Source: Eikenella corrodens (lineage in GTDB: Bacteria; Pseudomonadota; Gammaproteobacteria; Burkholderiales; Neisseriaceae). Taken from it: a stretch of 64,000 nt of DNA. The first letter of the stretch is position 1, and each line of letters starts with the position of its first letter. The stretch lies in the NCBI RefSeq assembly GCF_003990355.1, contig NZ_CP034670.1, forward strand, positions 248,001-312,000, written 5' to 3'. The translations under genes and the position numbers were made by a program. The notes beneath the pieces were generated by a model, which was not told the DNA's origin, did not search any database, and saw only the letters and a list, made by a program, of their open reading frames with translations. Shown here piece by piece: positions 1-8,490 of the stretch.

Positions 1-172
1 TTTATTTTTCAGGTAGCCTTTCAGACGGCCTCTCAGGCTACCTGAAACCTCAAATCACCCCCCGTTCTGCTTCCCTTCCAGCATCTCCCACTGCTCTAAT
101 TTCTCCAGCAGCATTTCGATTTCTTCCGCGCGCGCTTGCAGGCTGCTTTTTCGTTGTCTTTGAAAATTTCAG
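1..172 (-). pseudogene. Fragment duplicating the 3' end of the ABC-F gene uup
   Basis: Read on the minus strand, this stretch closely matches the last ~115 bases of the complete ABC-F gene that ends at 1872 and the DUS-rich sequence behind it. It ends with the same residues (WEMLEGKQNGG) and its stop codon is at 55-57. Relative to the full gene it has several substitutions and a net 4-base deletion near 142-146, which breaks the frame and creates a Kingella-like word AGCAGCCTGCA. Similarity stops near 172, so no functional protein is expected. The left edge may continue outside the window. The two copies flank the hxlR/oxidoreductase pair. Confidence 0.8.
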
Positions 173-198
173 AAGCCTTTCGGTTCGGTGTTGCCGTT

Positions 199-555
199 CT
201 ACACCTTGCCTGCCGCGCGGTTTTCTTTTAAGCCGTCGCCCCATGCCTTCAATGCCAGCAGCACGGGGGCAAGCGTTTTGCCGTAATCCGTTAGCCGGTA
301 TTCCACGCGCGGCGGGACTTCGGGATATACGGTGCGCGAAATGATGCCGTCGGCTTCCAATGCGCGCAGTTGGGCGGTCAGCGTGCGCTGCGACACATCG
401 GGCAGGATGCGGCGGATTTGGTTGAAGCGCAGCGTGCCGTCCGTGTGCAGGCGGTAGAGTATTGTGCCTTTCCATTTGCCGCCGATAACGGAAAGCGCGG
501 CTTCCACCGAGCAGCCTTCGGCGCAGTCGTAGCTTGGGTGCGGTGTGCGGGGCAT
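199..555 (-). CDS. HxlR-family winged-helix transcriptional regulator
   Basis: 118-residue protein of the usual length for the HxlR family. It has the family signature: an N-terminal Cys (C11, with a second at C15), then VEAALSVIGGKWK and the winged-helix segment with FNQIRRIL and SQRTLTAQLRALE. In relatives the N-terminal Cys can sense electrophiles or oxidants; whether it does here is inference. I chose the start at 555 because AAAGGA lies just upstream; a longer reading frame to 630 has no such site. The gene is divergent from the oxidoreductase at 660 and shares a short intergenic region with it, so it probably regulates that gene. Confidence 0.88.
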   Translation of the reverse strand: MPRTPHPSYDCAEGCSVEAALSVIGGKWKGTILYRLHTDGTLRFNQIRRILPDVSQRTLTAQLRALEADGIISRTVYPEVPPRVEYRLTDYGKTLAPVLLALKAWGDGLKENRAAGKV

Positions 556-659
556 GACAGTATCCTTTATGTAACTATATGAAAAATAAGTGCGTTCTTG
601 TTGATGGTGTACTTCGGGTGCATGATACACGCTTTCAGACGACCTAACAGGAGAACATC

Positions 660-1676
660 ATGAAAGCCATCGGTTTCAACCGTCCTTTGCCCGTTTCCAA
701 ACCTGAAGCCCTGCTCGACATCGAACTGCCCGAACCCGAACTGCGGCCGCACGATATTTTGGTTGCCGTGCAGGCGGTTTCGGTGAATCCTGCCGATGTG
801 AAAGTTCGGGCGGCGCATACGCCTGCGGCAGGGCAGTACCGCGTATTGGGTTACGACGCGGCAGGCATCGTTCAGGCAGTCGGCAGCGAAGTGCGGCATT
901 TCAAAGTCGGCGACGAAGTGTATTACGCGGGCGCCATCAACCGCCAAGGTTCGAACGCTCAATTACAGGCGGTGGACGCGCGCATTACCGCCAAAAAACC
1001 GCGTTCGCTGGATTTTGCCCAAGCCGCCGCGCTGCCATTGACGGCGATTACCGCATGGGAAACGCTGTTCGACCGCTTGGACGTGAACAAACCAGTGGCA
1101 GGCGGCGCCAATGCGCTGCTCTTAATCGGTGGTGCAGGCGGGGTCGGCTCACTTGCCATCCAGTTGCTGAAAAAGCGCACCGACATTCAAGTCATCGCCA
1201 CCGCTTCCCGCCCCGAAAGCCGCGCGTGGGTGAAGGAATTGGGGGCGGATTTCGTCATCGACCATCATGAAAACATGGCGGAACAGGTTGCCGCGTTAAA
1301 TATCGGCGCGCCATCGTTTGTTTTTTCCACCAATCATACCGACCGCCATCTGCCGCAAATCGTGGAACTCATCGCCCCACAAGGCAGAATCGCGCTGATT
1401 GACGACCCCGAAACGCTGGACGTGAACCCGCTCAAAGGCAAAAGCCTGTCGCTGCATTGGGAATTTATGTTTACCCGCCCGCTGCGCGAAACGGCAGACA
1501 TCGAACGGCAGGGCGAAATCCTGGCCGAAACCGCGCGGCTGGTGGACGAAGGCATCATCCGCCCGACCGCCACCCAAATCCTGCACGGCATCAATGCCGC
1601 CAACCTGCGCCGTGCGCATGAGCGGGTGGAACGCGGGGATATGGTCGGCAAGCTGGTGGTGGCAGGCTGGGAATAG
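660..1676 (+). CDS. Zinc-type alcohol dehydrogenase-like / quinone oxidoreductase (MDR superfamily)
   Basis: 338 residues. The N-terminal GroES-like part (about 1-140) includes SVNPADVKVR; the Rossmann part begins with GGAGGVGS at 157-164, the nucleotide-binding loop of NADPH-dependent MDR enzymes. The typical zinc ligands of classical alcohol dehydrogenases are not evident, so the enzyme is more likely a zinc-independent quinone or enone reductase despite the usual family name. An AGGAG site lies 8 bases before the ATG. It is divergent from an HxlR regulator, a common pairing for electrophile-induced reductases. A variant DUS (TTTCAGACGACCT) lies in the leader near 631. Physiological substrate unknown. 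Confidence 0.85.
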   Translation: MKAIGFNRPLPVSKPEALLDIELPEPELRPHDILVAVQAVSVNPADVKVRAAHTPAAGQYRVLGYDAAGIVQAVGSEVRHFKVGDEVYYAGAINRQGSNAQLQAVDARITAKKPRSLDFAQAAALPLTAITAWETLFDRLDVNKPVAGGANALLLIGGAGGVGSLAIQLLKKRTDIQVIATASRPESRAWVKELGADFVIDHHENMAEQVAALNIGAPSFVFSTNHTDRHLPQIVELIAPQGRIALIDDPETLDVNPLKGKSLSLHWEFMFTRPLRETADIERQGEILAETARLVDEGIIRPTATQILHGINAANLRRAHERVERGDMVGKLVVAGWE

Positions 1677-1778
1677 GTTTGCAGGCGGAAGCCCGTATGT
1701 TCAGCTTCGCAGAAACCGGGCTTGCTTGAAAAGGCTTCGTTTTTAGAGAGTCTTTTATGGCGTCATTTAGGCTACCTG

Positions 1779-1819
1779 AAAGCAGCCTGCACGCGGAAAA
1801 CCAAGGTGCAGGCTGCTTT
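1779..1819. terminator. Inverted Kingella-type DUS pair, probable bidirectional terminator
   Basis: AAAGCAGCCTGCAC at 1779-1792 is followed by its exact reverse complement at 1806-1819, giving a 14-bp stem with a 13-base loop. It sits between the convergent oxidoreductase and uup genes. The word matches the Kingella kingae-type DUS rather than the Eikenella one. Confidence 0.65.
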
Positions 1820-1871
1820 GTATTTTTCAGGCAGCCTTCCAAACGCCCCATCAGGCTACCTGAAACCCAAA

Positions 1872-3779
1872 TCACCCCCCGTTCTGTTTCCCTTCCAGCA
1901 TCTCCCACCGCTCCAATTTTTCCAGCAGCAGCGTTTCGATTTCCTCCGCGCGCGCTTGCAGGCGGCCGGCTTTTTCGTAGTCTTTGAAGATTTCGGGGTC
2001 GGAAAGCTGGGCATTCAAATCGGCCTGTTCGGCTTCCAGCGCGGCGATTTCGTCGGGCAGGGCGTCGAGTTCGCGCTGTTCTTTGTACGACAGCTTGGCC
2101 GTGCGGTTGGGCTTGGGTTTGTCTTTTTCAGACGGCCTTTCGGGCTTGGCGGCGGGGGCGGAGGCAGCCTGCACTTTTTCTTCGCGCGCCTTCGCGTCGG
2201 CATAGTCCTGATAGCCGCCGATGTATTCTTTCAGACGGCCTTCTCCTTCAAATACAATGCTCTGCGTAATCACGTTGTCCAAAAACATACGGTCGTGGCT
2301 GACGAGGAACACGGTGCCGGCGTAGTCGCGCAGCAGTTCTTCCAGCAATTCCTGCGTGTCGATGTCCAAATCGTTGGTCGGTTCGTCCAGCACCAAAATG
2401 TTGGCGGGGCGGGTGAACAGTTTGGCCAGCAAGAGGCGGTTGCGCTCGCCGCCGGAGAGCGATGACACGGGCGACTGGGCGCGGGCGGGGTGGAACAGGA
2501 AGTCTTCCAGATAGCCCATCACGTGCCGCTTTTTGCCGCCGATTTCCACATAATCGTTGCCCTGGCCGAGCGTGTAGAACACGGTGTCGTTTTCGTTCAG
2601 CGCGCTGCGGAATTGGTCGAAATACGCCACTTCCTGCTTGCTGCCGAGGCGGATTTTGCCGCCGGTGGGCGCGAGTTCGCCCAAAATCAGCTTCAAAAAC
2701 GTGGTTTTGCCGATGCCGTTCGCGCCGATGAGTCCGATTTTGTCGCCGCGCTGAATCACGGCGGAAAAGTCGTTCATAATCAATTTATTGCCATACGCAA
2801 ACGAGGCGTGTTCCAGCTCGGCGACGATTTTGCCGCTTTTCTCGCCCGAATCGAGTTTGAACGACACCTGCCCCTGCCGTTCGCGCCGCGCTGCGCGTTG
2901 TTTCCTTAATTCTTCCAATCGCTTAACGCGACCTTCGTTGCGCGTGCGCCGCGCTTCGATGCCTTTGCGAATCCACGCCTCTTCCTGCGCGTGGAATTTG
3001 TCGAACAGACGGTTGTGTTCGGCTTCCACGGCCAGTTCTTCCGCCTTTTTCTCGCTGTATTTGGCGAACGAGCCGGGGTAGGAGCGCAGGCTGCCCCGGT
3101 CGAGTTCGACGATGCGGTTGGCCACATTGTCCAAAAAACGGCGGTCGTGGGTAATCACAATCAGGCTGCCTGAAAAGTTGTTCAGCAGGTTTTCCAGCCA
3201 CAAAATCGCGTTAATATCCAAATGGTTGGTCGGCTCGTCCAGCAGCAGGATGTCGGGCTTCTGCACCCACGCCTGCGCCAGCGCGACGCGCTTTTTCTGC
3301 CCGCCGGACAAATTGGCGATTTTTTCGTTTTCGGGCAGCCCCAACTCGCCGATGGTCTGGCTGACCAATGCGTCGAACTGCCAGCCGTTTTGCGCTTCGA
3401 TTTGGTTTTGCAGTTCGTTTAATTCCTTGATGAGGCTGTCGTTTTGCCCGTGCGCCAGTTCGCGGCCGATTTCGTGGTAACGCCGCAGCACGCCGCGCAG
3501 GCTGCCCAGCCCTTCGGACACAATGTCGAACACGGTGGCCGCGCCGTCGAAAAAGCTTTCCTGCGGCACATACACGGTTTTCAGCCCGTTTTGCAGGATG
3601 AGCTGGCCGTCGTCGGGTTTCTGCACGCCGGCGAGGATTTTCAGCAGGCTGGATTTGCCCGCGCCGTTGCGCCCGATCAGGCCGACTTTGTCGCCCGCGG
3701 CCAGTTGGAAAGACGCTTTGTCGAGCAGCGCGACGTGCCCGAAGGCGAAGGATAGGTTTTCGGCTTGGAGGATGGTCAT
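1872..3779 (-). CDS. uup: ABC-F family ATPase, Uup type
   Basis: 635 residues with two ABC cassettes and no membrane segments. First cassette: GRNGAGKSS at 36-44, LSGGQKKR and LLDEPTNHLD. Second cassette: GANGIGKTT, LSGGERNR and LVLDEPTNDLD. A charged linker rich in Arg lies between them, and a C-terminal Lys/Glu-rich coiled coil covers about the last 70 residues, as in Uup. Uup-type proteins act on ribosomes or branched DNA; the exact role here is inferred from the family. Start set at 3779 because AAGGAC precedes this ATG; the frame upstream is longer but unsupported. Several AG-type DUS words (e.g. 2126-2138) lie inside the coding sequence. Confidence 0.9.
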   Translation of the reverse strand: MTILQAENLSFAFGHVALLDKASFQLAAGDKVGLIGRNGAGKSSLLKILAGVQKPDDGQLILQNGLKTVYVPQESFFDGAATVFDIVSEGLGSLRGVLRRYHEIGRELAHGQNDSLIKELNELQNQIEAQNGWQFDALVSQTIGELGLPENEKIANLSGGQKKRVALAQAWVQKPDILLLDEPTNHLDINAILWLENLLNNFSGSLIVITHDRRFLDNVANRIVELDRGSLRSYPGSFAKYSEKKAEELAVEAEHNRLFDKFHAQEEAWIRKGIEARRTRNEGRVKRLEELRKQRAARRERQGQVSFKLDSGEKSGKIVAELEHASFAYGNKLIMNDFSAVIQRGDKIGLIGANGIGKTTFLKLILGELAPTGGKIRLGSKQEVAYFDQFRSALNENDTVFYTLGQGNDYVEIGGKKRHVMGYLEDFLFHPARAQSPVSSLSGGERNRLLLAKLFTRPANILVLDEPTNDLDIDTQELLEELLRDYAGTVFLVSHDRMFLDNVITQSIVFEGEGRLKEYIGGYQDYADAKAREEKVQAASAPAAKPERPSEKDKPKPNRTAKLSYKEQRELDALPDEIAALEAEQADLNAQLSDPEIFKDYEKAGRLQARAEEIETLLLEKLERWEMLEGKQNGG

Positions 3780-3820
3780 GGTAAGTCCTTGTTTTGTTGG
3801 GGTGCAGGCTGCTTTTCGGC

Positions 3821-4378
3821 TTAAAGCAGCTTGGCTAATTGCGCCAGCCCTTGGGGGCTGGTATCCGTGAGTTCTGCAAAGTGGGTGCATTGCCAAATTT
3901 GGGCTCGCTTGGCCTGTGCCGCCGACGGCATCACCCAAGGTGCGTAAACCCGAAACGCGCGTTTTCCCCCTATGGATTTCTCAGAAAAAATATCTTTTTC
4001 GGCCAGCAGCCGGCATGGGAAAACGAACACGCCGAAGCGCGGATGTTCGTCTGCCAGGACAATCACCTTATCAATGCCGTCGTCGCGGTCAAACGGCGCG
4101 ATTTCGCCGGATATTGCTGGGCGTTTCCAAAGCGCGACAAATTGGCCGATTTTTTTGGGCGTGTGTTTGGCCTGACGAAACAAACAGGTTTGTCCGTCCA
4201 TTTCAAAACGAACCGCGCCGTATTCGGCACTTTCTTTTTCCCGTTCAATGTTCGCAGTGGTTTTGCCCAAAGGCTTTAAGAATTGTTCCTGAAACCGGTT
4301 GAACGAATCGGGTAGGCTGCCCTGCGATGGATCGGCATGCCAAGATGCGCCCGTTGGGTTGTTCGGTGTCATGTTCAT
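3821..4378 (-). CDS. MepB-family protein
   Basis: About 185 residues. The pattern FRQAKHTPKKIGQFVALWKR, followed by IAPFDRDDGIDKVIV, FGVFVFP and KRAFRVYAPW, is that of the MepB family (named from the Staphylococcus mepRAB operon; biochemical function unknown). Two start codons are close together, at 4378 and 4372; AAAGAG is better spaced for the second, so the true N-terminus may be two residues shorter. It lies 41 bases upstream of the uup start in the same orientation and may share its transcript. Confidence 0.75.
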   Translation of the reverse strand: MNMTPNNPTGASWHADPSQGSLPDSFNRFQEQFLKPLGKTTANIEREKESAEYGAVRFEMDGQTCLFRQAKHTPKKIGQFVALWKRPAISGEIAPFDRDDGIDKVIVLADEHPRFGVFVFPCRLLAEKDIFSEKSIGGKRAFRVYAPWVMPSAAQAKRAQIWQCTHFAELTDTSPQGLAQLAKLL

Positions 4379-4527
4379 CTCTTTGAAAATTGGAAGCTTG
4401 GGCAGCCTTCTTTCGGGCTGCCTGAAAGCAGCCTGCACTTTGGGTTGATACAAACGGCGGGGTTTCGGCAATCTGCTCTCTCCTGAGGGGATGGGGTTGC
4501 AGGCTGCTTTTTAGCTTTCAGACGGCC

Positions 4528-5235
4528 TCAAACAGCATCCGCCCCACCTGTTTTCACGCTGTATTCCAAGGCCTTATGCGGCTTTAAGGTAGCGGAAACG
4601 TAGCCGTTGGCAGGATTGCGGATGTAGTCCAGATAATCCTGCATGGCGGGGGTGTAGCCTTCCACGTCGTCCACGGCAACGGCGGCGCGCGGGGCGAGTT
4701 TGGGTTCGAGCAGTTTGAACACGGGGTAAACCAAGTTCGGCCAGCCGTCGAGCAGCACGAAATCGATGCTGCCGGGGATGTCTTGCAAAGTTTCCAGCGC
4801 GTCTCCTTCGCGCAGTTCGATGTGGTCGGCCAGCCCTGCGGCGGCGAAGTGGCGGCGGGCGGCTTCGGCTTTGTGCGGCAGGTATTCGGTAGTTATCACG
4901 CGACCGCCGTTTTTCTTGGCCGCTGCGGCCAGATAAAGCGTGGAAATGCCGTAAGACGTGCCGAATTCGACGATGTTTTTCGCGCCCTTGGCCAAGGCCT
5001 GCATATACAGGAATGCGCCCTGCTGCGGGACGATGGGGATGTATTTGTCGTCGAAATAGGCTTCGTTTTCGCCCGTCCAGCCGCTGCCTTTGCCCAGCAG
5101 TTTGGGCAGTTGGGGTAGGAAATGCCATATCAGGCCGGGAATCTGGCGTACGGCGGCGGTGTAGAGGTCGAACAATACGGCTTCGGTTTTCGCGTCGTTT
5201 AAAAAAGCGAAGTCTTGGCGGGTGGGCTTGGGCAT
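4528..5235 (-). CDS. Class I SAM-dependent O-methyltransferase-like protein
   Basis: 235 residues. Motif I is VEFGTSYGISTLYLA (SAM-binding glycine loop); an acidic residue follows in TTEYLP, then FVLLDGWPNL and AVDDVEGYTP, the order seen in CmoM/catechol O-methyltransferase-like enzymes. No signal peptide. Start at 5235, preceded by GGAAA. Substrate not predictable. It stands alone between DUS-type hairpins, an isolated single-gene unit. Confidence 0.8.
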   Translation of the reverse strand: MPKPTRQDFAFLNDAKTEAVLFDLYTAAVRQIPGLIWHFLPQLPKLLGKGSGWTGENEAYFDDKYIPIVPQQGAFLYMQALAKGAKNIVEFGTSYGISTLYLAAAAKKNGGRVITTEYLPHKAEAARRHFAAAGLADHIELREGDALETLQDIPGSIDFVLLDGWPNLVYPVFKLLEPKLAPRAAVAVDDVEGYTPAMQDYLDYIRNPANGYVSATLKPHKALEYSVKTGGADAV

Positions 5236-5262
5236 GGTTTTTCCTTTCCGAGGGGGCTGCCT

Positions 5263-5307
5263 GCAGGCTGCTTTTAGGCTACCTGAAAAATACAAAAGCA
5301 GCCTGCA
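5263..5307. terminator. Kingella-type DUS hairpin with nested Eikenella DUS
   Basis: TGCAGGCTGCTTTT at the left arm pairs with AAAAGCAGCCTGCA at the right arm; the loop carries AGGCTACCTGAAA. It separates the methyltransferase from the upstream DUF4303 gene. Two DUS dialects are combined in one structure. Confidence 0.5.
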
Positions 5308-5405
5308 CTTGGGTTCTGTGCGGCAAACGGCGGGGCTTCGGCAGTCAGTTCCCTCCTGAGGGGCGGGGTGCAGGCTGGTTTTTGGGCTTTCAGACGGCCT
5401 GAAAG

Positions 5406-5951
5406 TTACACAAATTCAGGGAAATGCCGTTGCAGTTGTTCGGACGTGAGGCTGGGGGCAATCAGTTCTTCGTCTTCATCGCAGGCAACGGCGACAAAAT
5501 CGGGGGCGACGAGCTTGGCGCGCAGCAAATCTTCGGTGGCGCGGCGGCAGGCGCGCGGAAAACATTGGCGGAAGCGGTCGTATAAATCGTCCCAATCGGC
5601 TTCTTGGCGCACGGCAGCCTGCACGCTTTGCGCCGCCGCATTGCCCGCCGCGCCGCCGTCAAACATATATTCCGCCAAATCCGCGCCCGACCAGCGCAGC
5701 GACTGCTCCAGTTCGGCACGGCTTGCGGTCGAACCGTATTCGCTTTGGTATTTTTCCACCACGCGCGCAAGCAGCTCTTCTGTGCCGACCGACAGTGAGG
5801 GGAAATAGAGATAGGTATTGTCGCAGTAGAAGTTGTGGAAAATGGCGGCATACACGGTTTCGTGCGGGTGCTGCCTACGGATACTGTGCACGGCATCCAC
5901 GATGATTTGATAGGCAAGGTTTTCGATAGATTGCCAATCCGGCTGCGGCAT
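5406..5951 (-). CDS. DUF4303-like hypothetical protein
   Basis: 181 residues, soluble and acidic. The segment around residues 8-55 (LAYQIIVDAVHSIRRQHP followed by ETVYAAIF) and the later YGSTASRAELEQSLRWS resemble DUF4303 proteins, a family of unknown function that often sits among polymorphic toxin immunity proteins. The family call is from memory of the pattern and is moderate. Start at 5951, just after an Eikenella DUS. No neighbour suggests a toxin partner. Confidence 0.6.
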   Translation of the reverse strand: MPQPDWQSIENLAYQIIVDAVHSIRRQHPHETVYAAIFHNFYCDNTYLYFPSLSVGTEELLARVVEKYQSEYGSTASRAELEQSLRWSGADLAEYMFDGGAAGNAAAQSVQAAVRQEADWDDLYDRFRQCFPRACRRATEDLLRAKLVAPDFVAVACDEDEELIAPSLTSEQLQRHFPEFV

Positions 5952-6063
5952 GGTGTGTCCTTTCAGGCTACCTGAAAAAGATGAAGGCGGTTTCGCGGGC
6001 ATCGGGTTCGGTATTTTAGTGGCGTTGGCGGGATTCGGGAATCCGATTTCATCGGTAAAGGAA

Positions 6064-6114
6064 AGTGCAGGCTGCTTTTTGGGTTTTCAGACGACCTCAA
6101 AAGCAGCCTGCACT
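6064..6114. repeat. Nested hairpin of mixed DUS words
   Basis: Outer arms AGTGCAGGCTGCTTTT (6064-6079) and AAAAGCAGCCTGCACT (6099-6114) are exact reverse complements; between them lies TTTCAGACGACCT, a N. mucosa-type DUS. Probable terminator for the hydrolase gene that ends at 6149. Confidence 0.55.
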
Positions 6115-6148
6115 TGGTTTCAGGTAGCCTGCAAACTGCGCTGGCGGC

Positions 6149-7129
6149 TTACTTGCCGCGCCGCTGCTGCATCAGCCAATCACGGGCGGGTTCGAGCAGG
6201 TAGGCGTAATCAAACGAATACATATGCTCCGCGCCTTTGTGGGTGCTGTTTTCTGGAATCACCGTATTCGGCGTGAAGCGGATGAAGTTGATGCGTTTGC
6301 CTTGGGCGAGCATTTGTTGGACTTTTGCGTCTTGTTCCGCCTGCGGCAGTTTGGCGGAAAACTCGGTTTCGGCGTAGGCGACTTTGTTTTGTTGCAGCAT
6401 TTCGCCGACTTGCGCCATGCCTGCCGATGCCTTCGGGTCGGCGGCGGAAACGGTGTAGATGAATTTCGCCCGCGTCAGCGGTTTCAATACGTTGATGTCC
6501 CATTGGCTGCCGACGAACATGGAAGCGGCGAAGAAATTCGGCTCGATGCTGTTGAGATAGAAGGAAATCATGCCGCCCATGGATTGGCCTGTGGTGTAAA
6601 CGCGGTCGGGGTCGATCGGTTTTTGGGTCATCAGGCTTTTGACGAGGCGCAGGGTCATGCCGACTTCGTCTGAGGTTTGCCATTGGTCATTGACCGCCGT
6701 TTCGGTGTAGGACGGCACGAGGACGAAGGCAGGGTGTTTTGCCTGCGCTTCGTCGGTTGCCCAAATAATGCCGCCGTAGCCTTGCATCAGCGGGGCTTTC
6801 ACGCCTTTGCCTGCGGTGCTGGCGTCGGCAATGAACATCACCAGCGGGTATTTGCGGCCGGGTTCGAGGTTTTTCGGCGTATACAGGTTGTACTGCATTT
6901 CTTTGCCCGTTTGCGGGTCTTTGAAGGTCAGCACTTCAAAACGCGGGGCGATTTGCTCGCGCAGGGCGAGCAGGCGGCTGTCGTAGGATTTGTCCGCGCC
7001 GCCGTATTGTTTGTCCCAAGCGGGATTTTGCGCGCTTTGGGCGGCGGGGCTGTTTTCAGCGGTGTTTTGCGTGGCGGTGCAGGCTGCCAGCAGCAGGCCG
7101 GCGGCGATGACGGCGGCGGTCTTTTTCAT
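6149..7129 (-). CDS. Lipoprotein alpha/beta-hydrolase (esterase/peptidase-like)
   Basis: 326 residues. The N-terminus MKKTAAVIAAGLLLAAC is a lipoprotein signal with Cys17 as the lipidated residue. The catalytic Ser lies in TGQSMGGMIS (G-x-S-x-G), with a candidate Asp in VSAADPKAS and a candidate His in KGAEHMYSF, giving the order Ser-Asp-His. The region YNLYTPKNLEPGRKYPLVMF before it resembles the prolyl-oligopeptidase / PHB depolymerase-like esterases. Probably anchored to the inner or outer membrane facing the periplasm; substrate unknown. Followed upstream by a second lipoprotein gene in the same orientation, 20 bases away. Confidence 0.8.
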   Translation of the reverse strand: MKKTAAVIAAGLLLAACTATQNTAENSPAAQSAQNPAWDKQYGGADKSYDSRLLALREQIAPRFEVLTFKDPQTGKEMQYNLYTPKNLEPGRKYPLVMFIADASTAGKGVKAPLMQGYGGIIWATDEAQAKHPAFVLVPSYTETAVNDQWQTSDEVGMTLRLVKSLMTQKPIDPDRVYTTGQSMGGMISFYLNSIEPNFFAASMFVGSQWDINVLKPLTRAKFIYTVSAADPKASAGMAQVGEMLQQNKVAYAETEFSAKLPQAEQDAKVQQMLAQGKRINFIRFTPNTVIPENSTHKGAEHMYSFDYAYLLEPARDWLMQQRRGK

Positions 7130-7149
7130 GGGGTTGCTCCTTGAAAGGA

Positions 7150-7596
7150 TTAATTTGCTTTAACGCCCAAGCGGTTTAGCGCGTCAATGGCGGGCTGGGA
7201 AACATGGTCGCCGCGTGCGGCGGAGTTCTGATACCAGCGCACGGCTTGGGTCATGTCTTTTGCCGTGCCGACGCCGTTTTCGTAGCAATAGCCCAGCCAA
7301 TATTGCCCGGTAATGTCGCCCGCTTCGGCTGCTTGCGTGAAGTAGGCAAAGGCGGTTTGCGCATTTTGGGCGACGCCTTCGCCGTTCAGATACATCAGGC
7401 CCAGATAACGCGGCGCTTTCATATGCCCCGCCTGCTGCGCCTGCTCAAAGTAAGGCAGGGCGTGTTGGTAATCCTGTTTTTGATACAGGGCGATGCCTTC
7501 GTCCAGCAGGGCTTTCGCCTGCTCGTTATGCTGCGGGACGGCGGAGCAGGCTGCAAGAAGGACAGAGATGGCAAGTGCGGATAGTTTGGGTTTCAT
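7150..7596 (-). CDS. Sel1-repeat lipoprotein
   Basis: 148 residues. The lipobox is LLAAC near residue 15. After it come three Sel1-like (TPR-related) repeats: APRYLGLMYLNGEGVAQN, GQYWLGYCYENGVGTAKD and the segment in between, each with the A-x-x-x-LG-x-x-Y-x-x-G pattern. Such proteins act as protein-interaction scaffolds in the periplasm. Start at 7596, the first ATG before the signal peptide; the frame extends further upstream but without signal character. Likely co-transcribed with the hydrolase downstream. Confidence 0.85.
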   Translation of the reverse strand: MKPKLSALAISVLLAACSAVPQHNEQAKALLDEGIALYQKQDYQHALPYFEQAQQAGHMKAPRYLGLMYLNGEGVAQNAQTAFAYFTQAAEAGDITGQYWLGYCYENGVGTAKDMTQAVRWYQNSAARGDHVSQPAIDALNRLGVKAN

Positions 7597-7684
7597 GGGC
7601 GTTTCTTTAATGGGGAGGGTTATCACGATTGATCTTTCAAGAAAAGGCTGAAGGTCGTCTGAAAAAGCAAATGCGGCGGCTGTT

Positions 7685-8434
7685 TCAAGCAGGTTTGCGG
7701 AAGGTGATGCAGTAAAAGCGGTTGCTCCACAGCAGCCGCGTTTTCTTTTCCCGTACGGTTTCGGGGATGCAGTTTTCAATTTGTGTCAGGTCGAAATCGG
7801 TGTCTTGGAAGTAGCTCCGCGTGAATAGGCTTTTTTTATATTGTTGTTGGATGAAGTCGGTGGTTTCGTCTGCAATCATGATTTTGGTGTCGGGTTTGGC
7901 GACGCGCAGCATTTCGTTGATGGCTTTTTGTTTGTTGCTGAAAAAATTGATGCCGCCCACATGGAATACGACGTCGAACATATTGTCGGCAAACGGTAAG
8001 TCTTCGGCGTTGCAGTGTACCAAGTCCAAGCCCGCCGCTTTTTTCCGCCATATGTCGCGGCAGCGTGCCAACATGCCGAGCGACAGGTCGGCGCCGGTCA
8101 AGTCCAGCGCGGCGGGGTCGATGTCGGCGGGCAGGTGGTTTAAATCGGTACCTGTGCCGATGGAGACGTAGAGTGCGGTACAGTCTTGCCGCCATTCCAG
8201 TTCGCCCATCAGGCTGCGCCGCATTTCGTTGATGCTGTTGCCGTATCTGAGGCGGGCTATCCAGCGTTCGCCGAAGTCGTACCAACGGGCGAGGCGGTTG
8301 TACATTTTCATGTATTTGGCGTTGTCGCCCGTTACGTTGTCGGAATCGAGGCACAACAAGATGCCGTTTTGTTCGGGCGGAAGCGAGTTTTGTAAGGCGG
8401 GTTTGAGCTTTTGGATGAGCTTGGCGGAAGACAT
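7685..8434 (-). CDS. UbiE-like class I SAM-dependent methyltransferase
   Basis: 249 residues. A 50-residue N-terminal extension precedes YNRLARWYDFGERW, a UbiE/COQ5-like entry segment. Motif I is LYVSIGTGTDLNHLP, followed by LTGADLSLGML (acidic loop), CNAEDLPFADNMFDVVF and the post-motif segment EMLRVAKPDTKIMIADE. AGGAG precedes the start at 8434. The motif set fits a methyltransferase of quinones or similar small lipids, but a second family is possible and the substrate is unknown. A N. mucosa-type DUS (7652-7664) lies behind the gene. Confidence 0.8.
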   Translation of the reverse strand: MSSAKLIQKLKPALQNSLPPEQNGILLCLDSDNVTGDNAKYMKMYNRLARWYDFGERWIARLRYGNSINEMRRSLMGELEWRQDCTALYVSIGTGTDLNHLPADIDPAALDLTGADLSLGMLARCRDIWRKKAAGLDLVHCNAEDLPFADNMFDVVFHVGGINFFSNKQKAINEMLRVAKPDTKIMIADETTDFIQQQYKKSLFTRSYFQDTDFDLTQIENCIPETVREKKTRLLWSNRFYCITFRKPA

Positions 8435-8490
8435 GGTGTTACTCCTGTGGATAGTTGCAACAGCTTGAAAGGCCGTCTGAAAACCGTGCT

